A stretch of DNA of 64,000 nt from Cyclobacteriaceae bacterium (lineage in GTDB: Bacteria; Bacteroidota; Bacteroidia; Cytophagales; Cyclobacteriaceae). Made by a program: the position numbers and the translations under genes. Shown here in pieces: positions 1 to 8,705 of this stretch; position 1 is the first letter of the stretch, and every line of letters begins with the position of its first letter. The notes under the pieces were generated by a model. It was not told the DNA's origin. It was given only the letters and a program-made list of their open reading frames with translations, and made no database searches. The stretch is from positions 62,001-126,000 of the forward strand of contig JAGQYM010000002.1 of the NCBI GenBank assembly GCA_020436085.1. Direction: 5' to 3'.

Positions 1-122
1 CGCTGGTTGCGGGCGGAGCTTTTGGAGAAGAGAATTGTGTAAGGCTATCATACGCAGCTTCGGAAAAAGAGCTGGTGGAGGCGTTAAAGAGGATTAAAGA
101 AACGCTGTCACACCTTAAGTGA
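1..122 (+). CDS. C-terminal end of a PLP-dependent aminotransferase (partial)
   Basis: Only the last 39 codons are inside the window, read from base 3 to the TGA at 120-122. The peptide has the usual tail of class I/II (aspartate-type) aminotransferases: a GGAFGEE segment, then RLSYAAS, where the arginine normally binds the substrate carboxylate, then an amphipathic final helix (LVEALKRIKETL). The TGA overlaps the GTG start of the next gene (GTGA, 119-122), which suggests translational coupling with the heptose kinase. The substrate cannot be told from this fragment. Confidence 0.75.
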   Translation, partial: LVAGGAFGEENCVRLSYAASEKELVEALKRIKETLSHLK

Positions 123-1117
123 ACCGAATGAAATTTCAATCACTAGAGGAAATCTTTGAAGCGTTCAATGACCTGACCGTTCTGGTGATTGGTGATGTAA
201 TGCTTGACAGCTACATCTGGGGTACGGTTGATCGTATTTCTCCGGAGGCTCCAGTTCCCATTATTCGTGTAAGAAAAAGAGATTTTCGGCTTGGTGGTGC
301 GGCCAATGTCGCCTTGAATGTTCAAGCCCTTGGCGCAAAGCCAATATTATGTGCACTTGTCGGAGAAGACGACTCGGGGTCCAAACTTCTAAATTGTCTT
401 GAGCAACAGGGAATGGAGAGGGATGGCATAGTTGTGAGTAAAAACAGACCCACCACAGTTAAAACCCGTGTGATTGCCAGCCATCAACATGTGGTGAGGG
501 TAGATGAAGAGTCGGATGCGGAACTTCATGCTGACGAGGAAAAGCAGTTGCTCGGTCAAATTCAAGAGATATTGCCGCGGTGCAACGCTATTATCTTCGA
601 AGACTATGACAAAGGTGTAATCAGCCCCTCGCTAATCAAAAAGACAGTTGCCCTCGCTAAGTCTTCCAACATACCTGTGGTTGTAGATCCGAAGAAACGA
701 AATTTCCTGGCGTATCATGGAGTGACATTGTTCAAGCCCAATTTGAAGGAATTGAGGGAAGGTTTGAAGATTGAAGTGGACGCAGCTGACCAGAAGCAAA
801 TCGAAAAAGCAGTTACTCAATTGAAGGAGAAGTTGTCCGCGGATGTAATGGTTACACTTTCTGAACACGGTGTTTACATTGATCATCAAAATCAAAAAGT
901 GAAACTTGATGCTCATAAACGTGAGATTGCCGATGTATCTGGAGCGGGAGATACGGTAGTGGGAATAGCTGGCTTATGCGTTGCGTTGGGCCTTGAGCCT
1001 CAGCTTGTGGCCGCATTGTCAAACCTCGGTGGAGGATTAGTGTGTGAGCACACAGGGGTAGTTCCTATTGATAAAGCCGAGCTTCTGAGAGAGGCGCAAA
1101 GTAAAAGACTTATCTAG
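119..1117 (+). CDS. rfaE1: RfaE1/HldE-type heptose-7-phosphate kinase (PfkB family)
   Basis: A ribokinase/PfkB-fold sugar kinase of the RfaE domain I group, expected to phosphorylate D-glycero-beta-D-manno-heptose 7-phosphate at C1 in the pathway to ADP-heptose for lipopolysaccharide core. Visible motifs are IGDVMLD near residue 24, the GGAANVA signature at about 59-65, and the anion-hole/catalytic GAGD at about 275-278. At 332 residues it has only the kinase half; the nucleotidyltransferase half of bifunctional HldE is absent and must be encoded elsewhere. The start is GTG at 119, overlapping the upstream stop, or ATG at 128. Its 3' end overlaps the convergent next gene by 8 bases. Another PfkB sugar substrate is possible but less likely. 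Confidence 0.85.
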   Translation: MNRMKFQSLEEIFEAFNDLTVLVIGDVMLDSYIWGTVDRISPEAPVPIIRVRKRDFRLGGAANVALNVQALGAKPILCALVGEDDSGSKLLNCLEQQGMERDGIVVSKNRPTTVKTRVIASHQHVVRVDEESDAELHADEEKQLLGQIQEILPRCNAIIFEDYDKGVISPSLIKKTVALAKSSNIPVVVDPKKRNFLAYHGVTLFKPNLKELREGLKIEVDAADQKQIEKAVTQLKEKLSADVMVTLSEHGVYIDHQNQKVKLDAHKREIADVSGAGDTVVGIAGLCVALGLEPQLVAALSNLGGGLVCEHTGVVPIDKAELLREAQSKRLI

Positions 1118-2342
1118 GATTAGAATATTCAAATTGTTTTTCCAGCGGCACTTCGCGCTCCAGGTCGCTGATGATCTTTCTGTCCAGTGGAGTTTCCTTG
1201 ATCACATTGTAGTTTTCCCAAAAAGTCCTGTTGTAAGGTAAGTCTTGATATTGTAAGCCGTAGTTCTTCATCTTTTCGGTTGTGCCGATATACTCTTCAG
1301 TTTCGGGATAGACTTTATTGATAAGCAGTTGCTGGTGAAGTTGCGTTTCAAAACGCAGTTCATCAGTTTTGCGATCATACCAGTTTATTTTTGAATCAAG
1401 CGTGATGTAATTCAAATACAGTTTACCATGGTAAGGTTTGAAGTCAATTGTTCGCCTCAGGTTGACGAATTTGCTTACCAATCCCCTTCGTTTTCTTATT
1501 ACTTCCTGCTCATCATTTTCGTATTCAAGATGGATAATTCCATAGTTCTGTTTATCAACATAAATGACCAGGCTGTAGTCATATCGTTGCGAAATCACAA
1601 ACACCTGTCTCCCATTGAAGTAAGAATCCTTTTCGCGAACCATTCCCTTAAAGAAAATTTCTTCTTCCGGAAATTGTCGGTAGCGAATGTTGTTGTGAAG
1701 CAGAATATCTTCCAAAAGATTTCCTTCGTCAAAGTAGGCTGTGAATTTGTTTTCATAACCTAAGCTTCTCCGCACTTCCTGCAGAGACACCCGTTCTCGA
1801 AGTTTGAACTTATTGCGAGGTGAGGCATAGTCTTCATCAAATATTTTTACGGCTGCTTCAAGCAGCGACACATAGGTGCCACCCACTTCTTTTACATCCC
1901 GATAAAAGCCATCTAACATAAATGGTTTCATGGGATAATTTTGCTCAATTCGTGAAAGCGCTATGGATAGAATTTCACCACCACGAAGTGAATCTGAAAC
2001 AACAACCTCATCCAGCAGCTGAGTTGATTTCGAGAGCTCAATAACCTGATTTGGCGTGATAGTCCATGCCGGTGCTTCAAACGATTGATAGCCCAACATG
2101 CTTATTACTAATATGTCGTTTCGAAATTCGGTTGGAATATGAAAGTCAAACTCCCCTTGAAGGTTAGTGATCGTGCCAATAGGCCGGTCTTTAATTCCCA
2201 CTGAGGCAAACACAACAGGTTCACGAGTTTCACGATCGATTACTTTTGCACTAATCGTAATGTTCTGCGCTTTTGTAAAACCTGGGAGAAGTATAAAACA
2301 CAGGGCTGTGGTGCCCCAACTGACTATCGCTTTGAATCCCAT
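1110..2342 (-). CDS. Secreted carboxypeptidase-like regulatory domain protein
   Basis: A 410-residue exported protein. Residues 1-25 form a signal peptide ending near TKAQ. They are followed by a carboxypeptidase D regulatory-like beta-sandwich at about 28-95 (ISAKVIDRETREPVVFASV, then the GTITNLQGEFDF turn). The rest, rich in Tyr, Arg and Glu, is the uncharacterised C-terminal region common behind this domain in Bacteroidota surface proteins. No catalytic motif was seen, so the domain is presumably structural. It is convergent with and overlaps rfaE1 by 8 bases. Periplasmic or outer-membrane location is inferred. The precise function is unknown. Confidence 0.75.
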   Translation of the reverse strand: MGFKAIVSWGTTALCFILLPGFTKAQNITISAKVIDRETREPVVFASVGIKDRPIGTITNLQGEFDFHIPTEFRNDILVISMLGYQSFEAPAWTITPNQVIELSKSTQLLDEVVVSDSLRGGEILSIALSRIEQNYPMKPFMLDGFYRDVKEVGGTYVSLLEAAVKIFDEDYASPRNKFKLRERVSLQEVRRSLGYENKFTAYFDEGNLLEDILLHNNIRYRQFPEEEIFFKGMVREKDSYFNGRQVFVISQRYDYSLVIYVDKQNYGIIHLEYENDEQEVIRKRRGLVSKFVNLRRTIDFKPYHGKLYLNYITLDSKINWYDRKTDELRFETQLHQQLLINKVYPETEEYIGTTEKMKNYGLQYQDLPYNRTFWENYNVIKETPLDRKIISDLEREVPLEKQFEYSNPR

Positions 2343-2476
2343 CTCCTTAAATATATGAACAATCTAACTGCCAAAAGCGCGCCCCTATCGACTATGAAGT
2401 CATTTCGACTGTGGAAAGTAAGTCTTGAACTCCTTTCTGACCAAATCGTTAAATTTATGATGCAAATTTCCTGACT

Positions 2477-3601
2477 TTGAAACTAATTGACAACATACCC
2501 AAAATATGGAGGAGGGCATATCTGTTCATTTGCCTCTGGTATGCAATCAATTTTCTTATCAGTGTAATATTTGAGTACAAATTCATCAATCCTGCACCCT
2601 ATGTTTTTTGGAATGCACTGTTTTTGTATGAGGCGTTGTGCGTTTCTATAATCCTGATTTTCCTGTGGGCGCACTGGCTTTCTCAGTTTCGCCCTTCTGT
2701 GCAAATCGGTGCCCACGTCTTTGGTATTCTGATGTTCTTCCTCATTATGGGAACGTTGTCCTACTATTTCACCGACTACCTGGATGGACTGGTTTATTTT
2801 GATCACTGGAAGGAGTACATGCTCGAGTTGATGAGCTGGGATGCGCTTAGGTTTTACGACCAATATATTATCACCGTGGGTGTATATTATGTGATACGAT
2901 ACTTCCAGGGGTTGCAGCGGCAGGAGCAGGAGAAAAGTGAGCTGGCTATAAAAAATAAAGAGATGCAAATCTCTCTCTTGAAATCACAGATCAATCCACA
3001 TTTCCTTTTTAACACACTGAATTCAATAAGCACGCTGATGCACTCTAGCAAGGAAAAGGCGCGTAGGGTGATCACTCAGCTTTCGGATATTTTTCGCTAT
3101 GCCCTCGATGCTCACAGTGATGAGATGGTAAAGCTGATCCATGAAATAAACTTTATAGAAAACTACATCAAGATTCAACAAGTAAGGTTTGGAGATCGGC
3201 TGCAGTTTCAAACAGAGATCGATCCTGATTGCCTGGGAATTGACATACCTCCGATGATTCTTCAGCCTTTGGTTGAGAATTCTGTGAAATATGGGATTGC
3301 GCCAAAAGAAGAAGGAGGCACCATATACCTGACTGTTAGAAGATCCGGAAGGATTATTTTTTTTGAAGTGAGAGATGACGGCTTGGGTACGAAAGCAAAA
3401 AAGATAATGGACGGAAGCTCAAGTGGTGTGGGAATGGCCAATACCGATCTTCGTCTCAAGAGTTATTACGGCCCTCAATCTGGATTGAGGATACGGGCCA
3501 GCGAAAGTGGATATGCCGTAAGTTTTTTTGTTGAAGAAAAGGAAATAAAAACAGGGAAGGAGAATCGTGCGGTGCCAAGCGTTGTAAAAGAAGCCGTCTA
3601 A
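2477..3601 (+). CDS. LytS/YehU-family sensor histidine kinase
   Basis: A membrane histidine kinase of the His_kinase (PF06580) type. The N-terminal part has about four hydrophobic helices (roughly 14-33, 44-66, 79-100, 128-143), then a short coiled linker. The phospho-acceptor motif QINPHFLFNTLNS places the histidine at about residue 175. The ATP-binding region shows the N box PLVENSVKYG (about 264-273), DDGLG, and GVGMANTDLRL. The next gene, 42 bases downstream, is its LytTR response regulator. The only plausible in-frame start is TTG at 2477, because reading upstream meets TGA at once. That TTG lies inside a TGACTTTG string resembling the -7 element, so the start deserves caution. Confidence 0.85.
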   Translation: MKLIDNIPKIWRRAYLFICLWYAINFLISVIFEYKFINPAPYVFWNALFLYEALCVSIILIFLWAHWLSQFRPSVQIGAHVFGILMFFLIMGTLSYYFTDYLDGLVYFDHWKEYMLELMSWDALRFYDQYIITVGVYYVIRYFQGLQRQEQEKSELAIKNKEMQISLLKSQINPHFLFNTLNSISTLMHSSKEKARRVITQLSDIFRYALDAHSDEMVKLIHEINFIENYIKIQQVRFGDRLQFQTEIDPDCLGIDIPPMILQPLVENSVKYGIAPKEEGGTIYLTVRRSGRIIFFEVRDDGLGTKAKKIMDGSSSGVGMANTDLRLKSYYGPQSGLRIRASESGYAVSFFVEEKEIKTGKENRAVPSVVKEAV

Positions 3602-3643
3602 CTGAACTACAATCATAAGAACCAACTAAATTATTACTGATAG

Positions 3644-4387
3644 ATGAAAACAACCTGTGTTATTATAGATGATGAAAAACTGGCAAGAGAGTTATTGCGA
3701 GAGTTTCTTGAAGGATTTCCACAGATAGAAGTTGTGGCGGAATGCGAGAAAGGTAAAGATGCTGTGGAGGCAATAGATTCCCTTCAGCCCGACCTGATTT
3801 TTCTGGATGTGCAGATGCCAGGAATGAACGGATTTGAAGTACTCGAAGAGATTGATCACGATCCCTATGTGATCTTCACAACTGCATATGATCAGTATGC
3901 CATCAAAGCTTTTGAAAAAAATGCGGTTGACTATCTATTGAAGCCCTTGGATGAAGAACGTTTTACTCTTGCAGTAAATCGTGCGCTCACTCGGAAGAAA
4001 TTGGAACAGAGTAATATTGAGGAATTGCTTAAAGGTATCAAGTCTGAAAGAAAGGACTCTTTTGATTCGCACATTTTTGTTCAGAAGTCTGAAAAACTTT
4101 TCAACCTTCCAGTGGAGGAGATCATTTATCTGGAAGCGTCTGGGGACTATACGATCATTACCACGAAGGGAGACCAGTTCGTGAGTTCATCGGGAATTGG
4201 TAAACTCGAAGAGATTATGAATCCTGATCTTTTCATTAGAGTACACAGATCGACCATCATCAACTTGAATTACCTTAAGGAAATTGAAAGACATTTCAAT
4301 GGCGGGATGATCGTGAAGATGCAAAACGGAAAAAGCTTTCCCGTGAGCAGGACTTATGCGAAAGTGATCCGCAAAAAAGTAGTTTAA
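3644..4387 (+). CDS. LytTR-family response regulator
   Basis: A 247-residue response regulator that pairs with the upstream LytS-type kinase. The receiver domain (1-120) has the acidic pair DDE at 9-11, the phospho-acceptor Asp55 in FLDVQMPG, and the conserved Lys in DYLLKPLDE. The C-terminal LytTR DNA-binding domain (about 145-245) shows IIYLEASGDYTII, the RVHRSTIINL core and FPVSRTY. It is a DNA-binding transcription factor; its targets cannot be read here. Its stop overlaps the convergent serine-hydrolase stop by 4 bases. Confidence 0.9.
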   Translation: MKTTCVIIDDEKLARELLREFLEGFPQIEVVAECEKGKDAVEAIDSLQPDLIFLDVQMPGMNGFEVLEEIDHDPYVIFTTAYDQYAIKAFEKNAVDYLLKPLDEERFTLAVNRALTRKKLEQSNIEELLKGIKSERKDSFDSHIFVQKSEKLFNLPVEEIIYLEASGDYTIITTKGDQFVSSSGIGKLEEIMNPDLFIRVHRSTIINLNYLKEIERHFNGGMIVKMQNGKSFPVSRTYAKVIRKKVV

Positions 4388-5487
4388 CGATCAAGCCAAT
4401 TGTTGCGCATCAACCAGTCAGTGAAGTAGTTGGTGTAGCCATCTACATCGCGCGGAGTATTGCACAGTATCACAAACAGAATTTTCTTGTCAGGTACGGT
4501 AACGTAGTTGCAAAGAAATCCACCTTGACTGCCGGTGTGGCCAACAGTTTTTAATCCGTCAGGAGTTTGTCCAACGAACCATGACCATCCGATGAATGGA
4601 GGAGTGTTGTCGTTCCAGTTCTCCCAGGGCGTAATAGTTCTGGATCGTTGAATTACTGCCTCGTTAAGAAATGTAGCATGCTCTAAAGCCTTTTCGTAAA
4701 GGGCCAGTTCTTCAACCGAACTCCACACCCCTCCATTTCCAGACGCAGGGAATGTTGGCTCTTCACCATAATCTTTTTCAAGCCATCTGCCACTTCTAAA
4801 AATATATCCGTGCGATACGCCAGACTCCGGATGCGGACCATCAGTGATAGTGCTTGTGCGCATACCTGATGGTTTGAAAATATTTTCTGCAATGTAGTCC
4901 TGCCATTTTTGCCCGCTCACCTGTTCAACAATGAGTGCGAGTCCGTTAAAGGCCGGATTCGAATATTCATATTTTGTTCCAGGTTCGAATACAAGTGTAT
5001 CCGATTGCGTAACTGGATACCAGTTCTCGGCATCTTTGGCTGTGAGGTAAAACACGGAATCTTTTTTTGTTTGTCGATTGTCAGGCAGGCCAGACGAGTG
5101 CGTAAGCAGGTGTTTGATTTTCACCTTCGCGCCAATTTCCTTGTTCTTGAAATCGGGGAAGTATTTATTCATGTCATCATCTACTGAAAGTTTGCCTTCC
5201 GATTCCAACTTGAGAATTGCATTGGCCACGAATGTTTTTGAAATCGAGCCAAGGTTAAAGAGTGTTGTAGTCGTGATCTTTTCGTTTGAGCCAACGTCAG
5301 CAATACCATATGCGCTTTTGTATATGATACTATCATCTTTCATAATAAGAAATGCACCCCCGGGTTCGTCTGTTGGGATCGTTGCTGTAAGCAAAGAATC
5401 TATTTGTGCAAAGCGATCAGCTTGGTGCACAGGGCCGCAGCTGCTCATTAGAGCAACGGCTAGGATAATGACAAACAAGTGTTTCAT
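4384..5487 (-). CDS. Serine hydrolase, class C beta-lactamase/DD-peptidase fold, lipoprotein
   Basis: A 367-residue member of the penicillin-binding-protein-like serine hydrolases. The lipobox LMSSC puts the lipidated Cys at 17. The catalytic motifs are all present: SISK (Ser81, Lys84), YSN (175-177) and HTG (317-319), the last replacing KTG as is usual in this group. It is therefore likely an active periplasmic esterase, D-amino-acid peptidase or similar. This family is broad and sequence does not fix the substrate; a resistance role should not be assumed. It is a single gene transcribed toward the LytTR regulator. Confidence 0.85.
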   Translation of the reverse strand: MKHLFVIILAVALMSSCGPVHQADRFAQIDSLLTATIPTDEPGGAFLIMKDDSIIYKSAYGIADVGSNEKITTTTLFNLGSISKTFVANAILKLESEGKLSVDDDMNKYFPDFKNKEIGAKVKIKHLLTHSSGLPDNRQTKKDSVFYLTAKDAENWYPVTQSDTLVFEPGTKYEYSNPAFNGLALIVEQVSGQKWQDYIAENIFKPSGMRTSTITDGPHPESGVSHGYIFRSGRWLEKDYGEEPTFPASGNGGVWSSVEELALYEKALEHATFLNEAVIQRSRTITPWENWNDNTPPFIGWSWFVGQTPDGLKTVGHTGSQGGFLCNYVTVPDKKILFVILCNTPRDVDGYTNYFTDWLMRNNWLDR

Positions 5488-5523
5488 AGTATCAATATTG
5501 CGATAGGCAAGGTACTAAATGAG

Positions 5524-7569
5524 CTATTGAATTTTTCTAAGACCGATATTATCCAGAATCAAGACGCCTCTTTCAGATTTATTAAAGACAAACTCAATAG
5601 TTTTTAATTTTGAAATATAACTGTGTCTAAGCGGTAGCTCGACAGTTTCGAGCGTTGGCTCCCAGGTATTACCAAAGTTTTCGTTGTTGAGCCCCTTCAA
5701 TTTTACAAATTGAACCTGTAAACGAGGGGATAATTTTTTGATATCGTTCAATTCAAAGATAGCCTTACCGCCAAGACTATCGGTTATATGAATTTCAAAA
5801 TTGAGATCGTCAGTTGAATGACCTTCTTTACTTTTATCCTTGTCGTCCGATTTTAAACTGTTCTCATCTCCACGAGCCATTGTGATGAGCAGCGAATGAG
5901 TGCTGTCAATTTCAATACCGCTAGTAAAGTCGATTTTGTAATGCGCTGTTCTTTCGATAGAATCTTTCTTCCATCCGATAATGGCTGCGTTGTTGGCTTG
6001 GGTGTCATCGTCTCTGAACTTGAGTGTTTCCTCGCGCCATTTTTGTAGCGCTGTTGTGGAGATTATACTTCCGTTTTTTGTGCCGGTTGTCAGGTCAATG
6101 TCTTCCTCGAAAGTAATTAGATCGCTTGTGCGAGAGTCGCTAAAGGTATTCAAGACAACTGCCTTCGGTAGCCAATCAGCGCCAGCTTGCGCGTTGGTAA
6201 AGAGTGCGGAGTAATCTTTTTGGTTGAACACAGATTCAACAAAGGCTCCAATGTAAACTTTGGCAATTTGTTGCTGCTCTTCCAGAGTGATCATAGGTGC
6301 GGTGTTGAGTAGCCACTTGCCTGGAGGTCCACCATCATACTTGCCCCACGATGTATTGAACTGGCCATGGTTGGCACCATGAATGTAGACTCCCGCTTTC
6401 AAATAGTAGGAACTGTCAGTATACGTGACTCGTTGAAATTGCCGGTAGCCGAAGAAGCTGGCTTCATCGCTGTCATACGAGCCCTGCAACGACATGTAAT
6501 TAATATTTTCGAGCTTGATTCGTCTCTCGTAGCGTTTGTCGGTTGGTGCAATAGAGATGATGCCTTTGATACCAAAGTTGAAATTGAACTTCTCATTTGC
6601 ATCATCAGGGAAAAAAGCAAGTTTGTTAAATCGTGCAGCAATCGGTGCAGCTTCTCCACCACGTGAGTGTCCCGCAAGGATGATATTGTTTAAGTCTGCC
6701 TTTTTGTAAAGCTCGTGACTACTGTCGTCTGTCCACGCCTTCCATTGCTCAATGTGTTTAAGCAGTAGCCAGCCTCTCGTTGGCATTTCTCGTCCACGAA
6801 AATCACCTGACCATGTGCCGTTAATAAAGTTTTCGTCAACTGAAACAACGATCACTCCGCGACTCGCCAGATGCTTGCCGATGTATTCATATCCTGCATC
6901 GGAGTAGTCCTCCATTCCATGATTACCATGCACAATTAGAAACAATGGAAACGTGCCATCGCCTTGTGGCATCCATACTCGGCCATTCAACGGGAAATTT
7001 TTAACACCAAACCCCCAAAAGCGTTCGCGCCATTTTGCTTTGGAGCCTTTCCATTCGGGTAGCAACCGTGACGCATCTAAAGTTGGAGTTTTAAATCGAA
7101 CTCCGTCATTAAACTCTGTTCTGCGTTGATCCGTACCACTTCCATAAGTAAAATAGGTTATGTCATGAGTGCCGTCATCTCCTGGGTTCAGATAACCTTG
7201 AGAGGAAAGGAGTGTGGTAGGTGTAGGCGTGAATTCAACTTGATAGGGATCATCACCTTCTCTCACAAGAAAGTACACACTGAATACTGTCAATGAAATG
7301 CTAACGAAAATAAACAGTGAATGCATCCACTGGATAGAGCTTGACTTACTTCTTAGAACGGCAACGGAGCCAAATAATAGGACAACACTGACAACAAAAA
7401 TCAACAATCCGAGGAAAAACACTTCAGTTGGCAGGCCAAAGCGAATGGATCGCGCTGTCAGAAGTGTGACAATGGTTGAGAAGAGGAGGGCAAAGATAGC
7501 CACAGGTATTTTGGATATTCCCATGTGTAGTAATGCGCCCGTAGATCGGGACAGCCAAAATATCCCCAC
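5524..7569 (-). CDS. Membrane-anchored alpha/beta hydrolase (main part, downstream of an in-frame stop)
   Basis: The longest intact reading frame encodes 681 residues from a GTG at 7569. It has three membrane segments (about 22-40, 49-72, 84-102). These precede an alpha/beta hydrolase domain with the nucleophile elbow GHSRGG (Ser302), an IVHGNHG oxyanion segment near 212-218, and a C-terminal beta-rich domain of about 200 residues. Substrate is unknown; an esterase of the dienelactone-hydrolase/PET-hydrolase-like group is a reasonable guess. Open frame continues upstream without a frameshift to an ATG at 7761 but is cut by TGA at 7612-7614, so the annotated start is probably not the ancestral one. 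Translation from GTG 7569 would give a shorter membrane anchor and might still work. Confidence 0.7.
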   Translation of the reverse strand: MGIFWLSRSTGALLHMGISKIPVAIFALLFSTIVTLLTARSIRFGLPTEVFFLGLLIFVVSVVLLFGSVAVLRSKSSSIQWMHSLFIFVSISLTVFSVYFLVREGDDPYQVEFTPTPTTLLSSQGYLNPGDDGTHDITYFTYGSGTDQRRTEFNDGVRFKTPTLDASRLLPEWKGSKAKWRERFWGFGVKNFPLNGRVWMPQGDGTFPLFLIVHGNHGMEDYSDAGYEYIGKHLASRGVIVVSVDENFINGTWSGDFRGREMPTRGWLLLKHIEQWKAWTDDSSHELYKKADLNNIILAGHSRGGEAAPIAARFNKLAFFPDDANEKFNFNFGIKGIISIAPTDKRYERRIKLENINYMSLQGSYDSDEASFFGYRQFQRVTYTDSSYYLKAGVYIHGANHGQFNTSWGKYDGGPPGKWLLNTAPMITLEEQQQIAKVYIGAFVESVFNQKDYSALFTNAQAGADWLPKAVVLNTFSDSRTSDLITFEEDIDLTTGTKNGSIISTTALQKWREETLKFRDDDTQANNAAIIGWKKDSIERTAHYKIDFTSGIEIDSTHSLLITMARGDENSLKSDDKDKSKEGHSTDDLNFEIHITDSLGGKAIFELNDIKKLSPRLQVQFVKLKGLNNENFGNTWEPTLETVELPLRHSYISKLKTIEFVFNKSERGVLILDNIGLRKIQ

Positions 7570-7611
7570 ACCAAGCAGCAGCGCGGCTATTGGTAAAACC
7601 CATGCAGGAAG

Positions 7612-7761
7612 TCAGGTATTAAAAAATGCACCAGCCATGACCATTACCGACACACTGAGAATCAAGAGCCCGTAAAAGGCCCCACGCCAGAAAATTTGAC
7701 CTGGTGAATTTCCTGCCGAAAGTTTTATTGACTCACGAAGCTTGGTAAAGAACAAACGCAT
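7612..7761 (-). pseudogene. N-terminal fragment of the alpha/beta hydrolase, ended by in-frame TGA
   Basis: ATG at 7761 opens 49 codons in the same frame as the hydrolase, including one clear membrane helix (residues 28-47, GLLILSVSVMVMAG). It ends with TGA at 7612-7614 on the minus strand. The frame then continues as LPAWVLPIAALLLGVG, a second hydrophobic helix, straight into the 681-residue frame. The fragment plus the main part would give a 745-residue protein with five membrane segments. A single G-to-A change (TGG to TGA) would explain it. It could be a real nonsense mutation or a base-call error. Confidence 0.6.
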
Positions 7762-7841
7762 CCTTTTGATTTTATTAGGAAAAGGTACGGAATGAATTCT
7801 TACCCACTTCTAATAAATCCATCAGCGGATGAATAGTCATT

Positions 7842-8705
7842 TCATGAATTCCGGATTGCAAACTGCACTCTATCCTGCGTCCTTTTTTGCGAAAGTCGAT
7901 TGATGGCGGTTTCCGAAAGTTGAAGTATGCGCGGGTAGCCCCCGGTTGTTTGACAGTCGCGCATTAAGACGATCAGTTGCCCGGATGGTGTAAGCTGCAC
8001 GGTGCCAGGTAGCACACTTGAAGTTAACATGCTGTAGCTTTCCGGATAGGACAGATTATTTTCATTCAATCGATATCCCATCCTGTTGTTGTCGCCTCCC
8101 ACTGAGAACTCTAAATCAAATAGGGATTTCTGATCCTCCTGCTTTAATATTTCAAACTCTGGACCTGCAGTACATGGCAATTCAAGTGAGTCAAAAAGTG
8201 TTGGGTCTTCTTTCACAACTGACTTTAATTGACCTGACGATCGACTCGAATGAATTGATAACCGATCTCCTTTTTTGATTAATGCGTTGCTTGTGATTCC
8301 GCTGTAATAGGAAAAACTGTTCATCACCTTTTCAGTTTGAAATCCACCCTTGACACTCAGGTAGGCACGCACGCCTTTTCTTGCCCCACCAAACGAAAGC
8401 AAATCTCCAGCTGACAGTTGCACCGGTCTGTTCATAAAGCACGCGCCTCCGTTGACTGCGGGAGAGAGATCTGCACCGGTGATTACAATCAGGGTATCAG
8501 AATTGAAAACCAGTTGTGGGCCGGTCAATGTGATTTCCATAACAGCTGCACTTGCGTCATTATTCAAAAGATGATTTGCCATCGCAGCACTTTGGTGATC
8601 CATCGTACCGGAAACAGGCACACCAAACCTTTTAAAACCGAAACGGCCTTTATCCTGAATGGAAGTTAAAAGCCCTGGAGTCAGTACGTCAATTGATCCT
8701 ATCAT
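7842..8705 (-). CDS. pxpC: 5-oxoprolinase subunit C (PxpC, biotin-dependent carboxyltransferase-like)
   Basis: The last gene of the pxpABC set. PxpABC opens 5-oxoproline (pyroglutamate) to glutamate using ATP. The protein shows the KipA/urea-amidolyase-type start: VLTPGLLTSIQDKGR, then FGVPVSGTMDH. Further on it has ITGADLSP, a GGFQTE segment and the closing MRDCQTTGGYPRI block. I chose ATG at 8705; a TTG at 8714 is also in frame. It overlaps the end of pxpB by 17 bases, so the two are translated together. About 287 residues is a normal length. Confidence 0.92.
   Translation of the reverse strand: MIGSIDVLTPGLLTSIQDKGRFGFKRFGVPVSGTMDHQSAAMANHLLNNDASAAVMEITLTGPQLVFNSDTLIVITGADLSPAVNGGACFMNRPVQLSAGDLLSFGGARKGVRAYLSVKGGFQTEKVMNSFSYYSGITSNALIKKGDRLSIHSSRSSGQLKSVVKEDPTLFDSLELPCTAGPEFEILKQEDQKSLFDLEFSVGGDNNRMGYRLNENNLSYPESYSMLTSSVLPGTVQLTPSGQLIVLMRDCQTTGGYPRILQLSETAINRLSQKRTQDRVQFAIRNS

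Noticed and set aside
2471-2480. TGACTTTG before the LytS kinase gene as a promoter -7 element
   Set aside because: It lacks the leading TA and overlaps the only available start codon, so as a promoter it would exclude that start. I kept the start and did not list it as a promoter.
4384-5487. Calling the serine hydrolase a beta-lactamase resistance gene
   Set aside because: It has SxxK, YxN and HTG, which are shared with many esterases and peptidases. The HTG third motif and broad family give no evidence for antibiotic hydrolysis.
7612-7614. TGA read as selenocysteine or as tryptophan by a recoded genetic code
   Set aside because: Several other genes in the window end with TGA in normal positions, and the TGA lies in a membrane helix with no redox context. 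Mutation or a base-call error is simpler.
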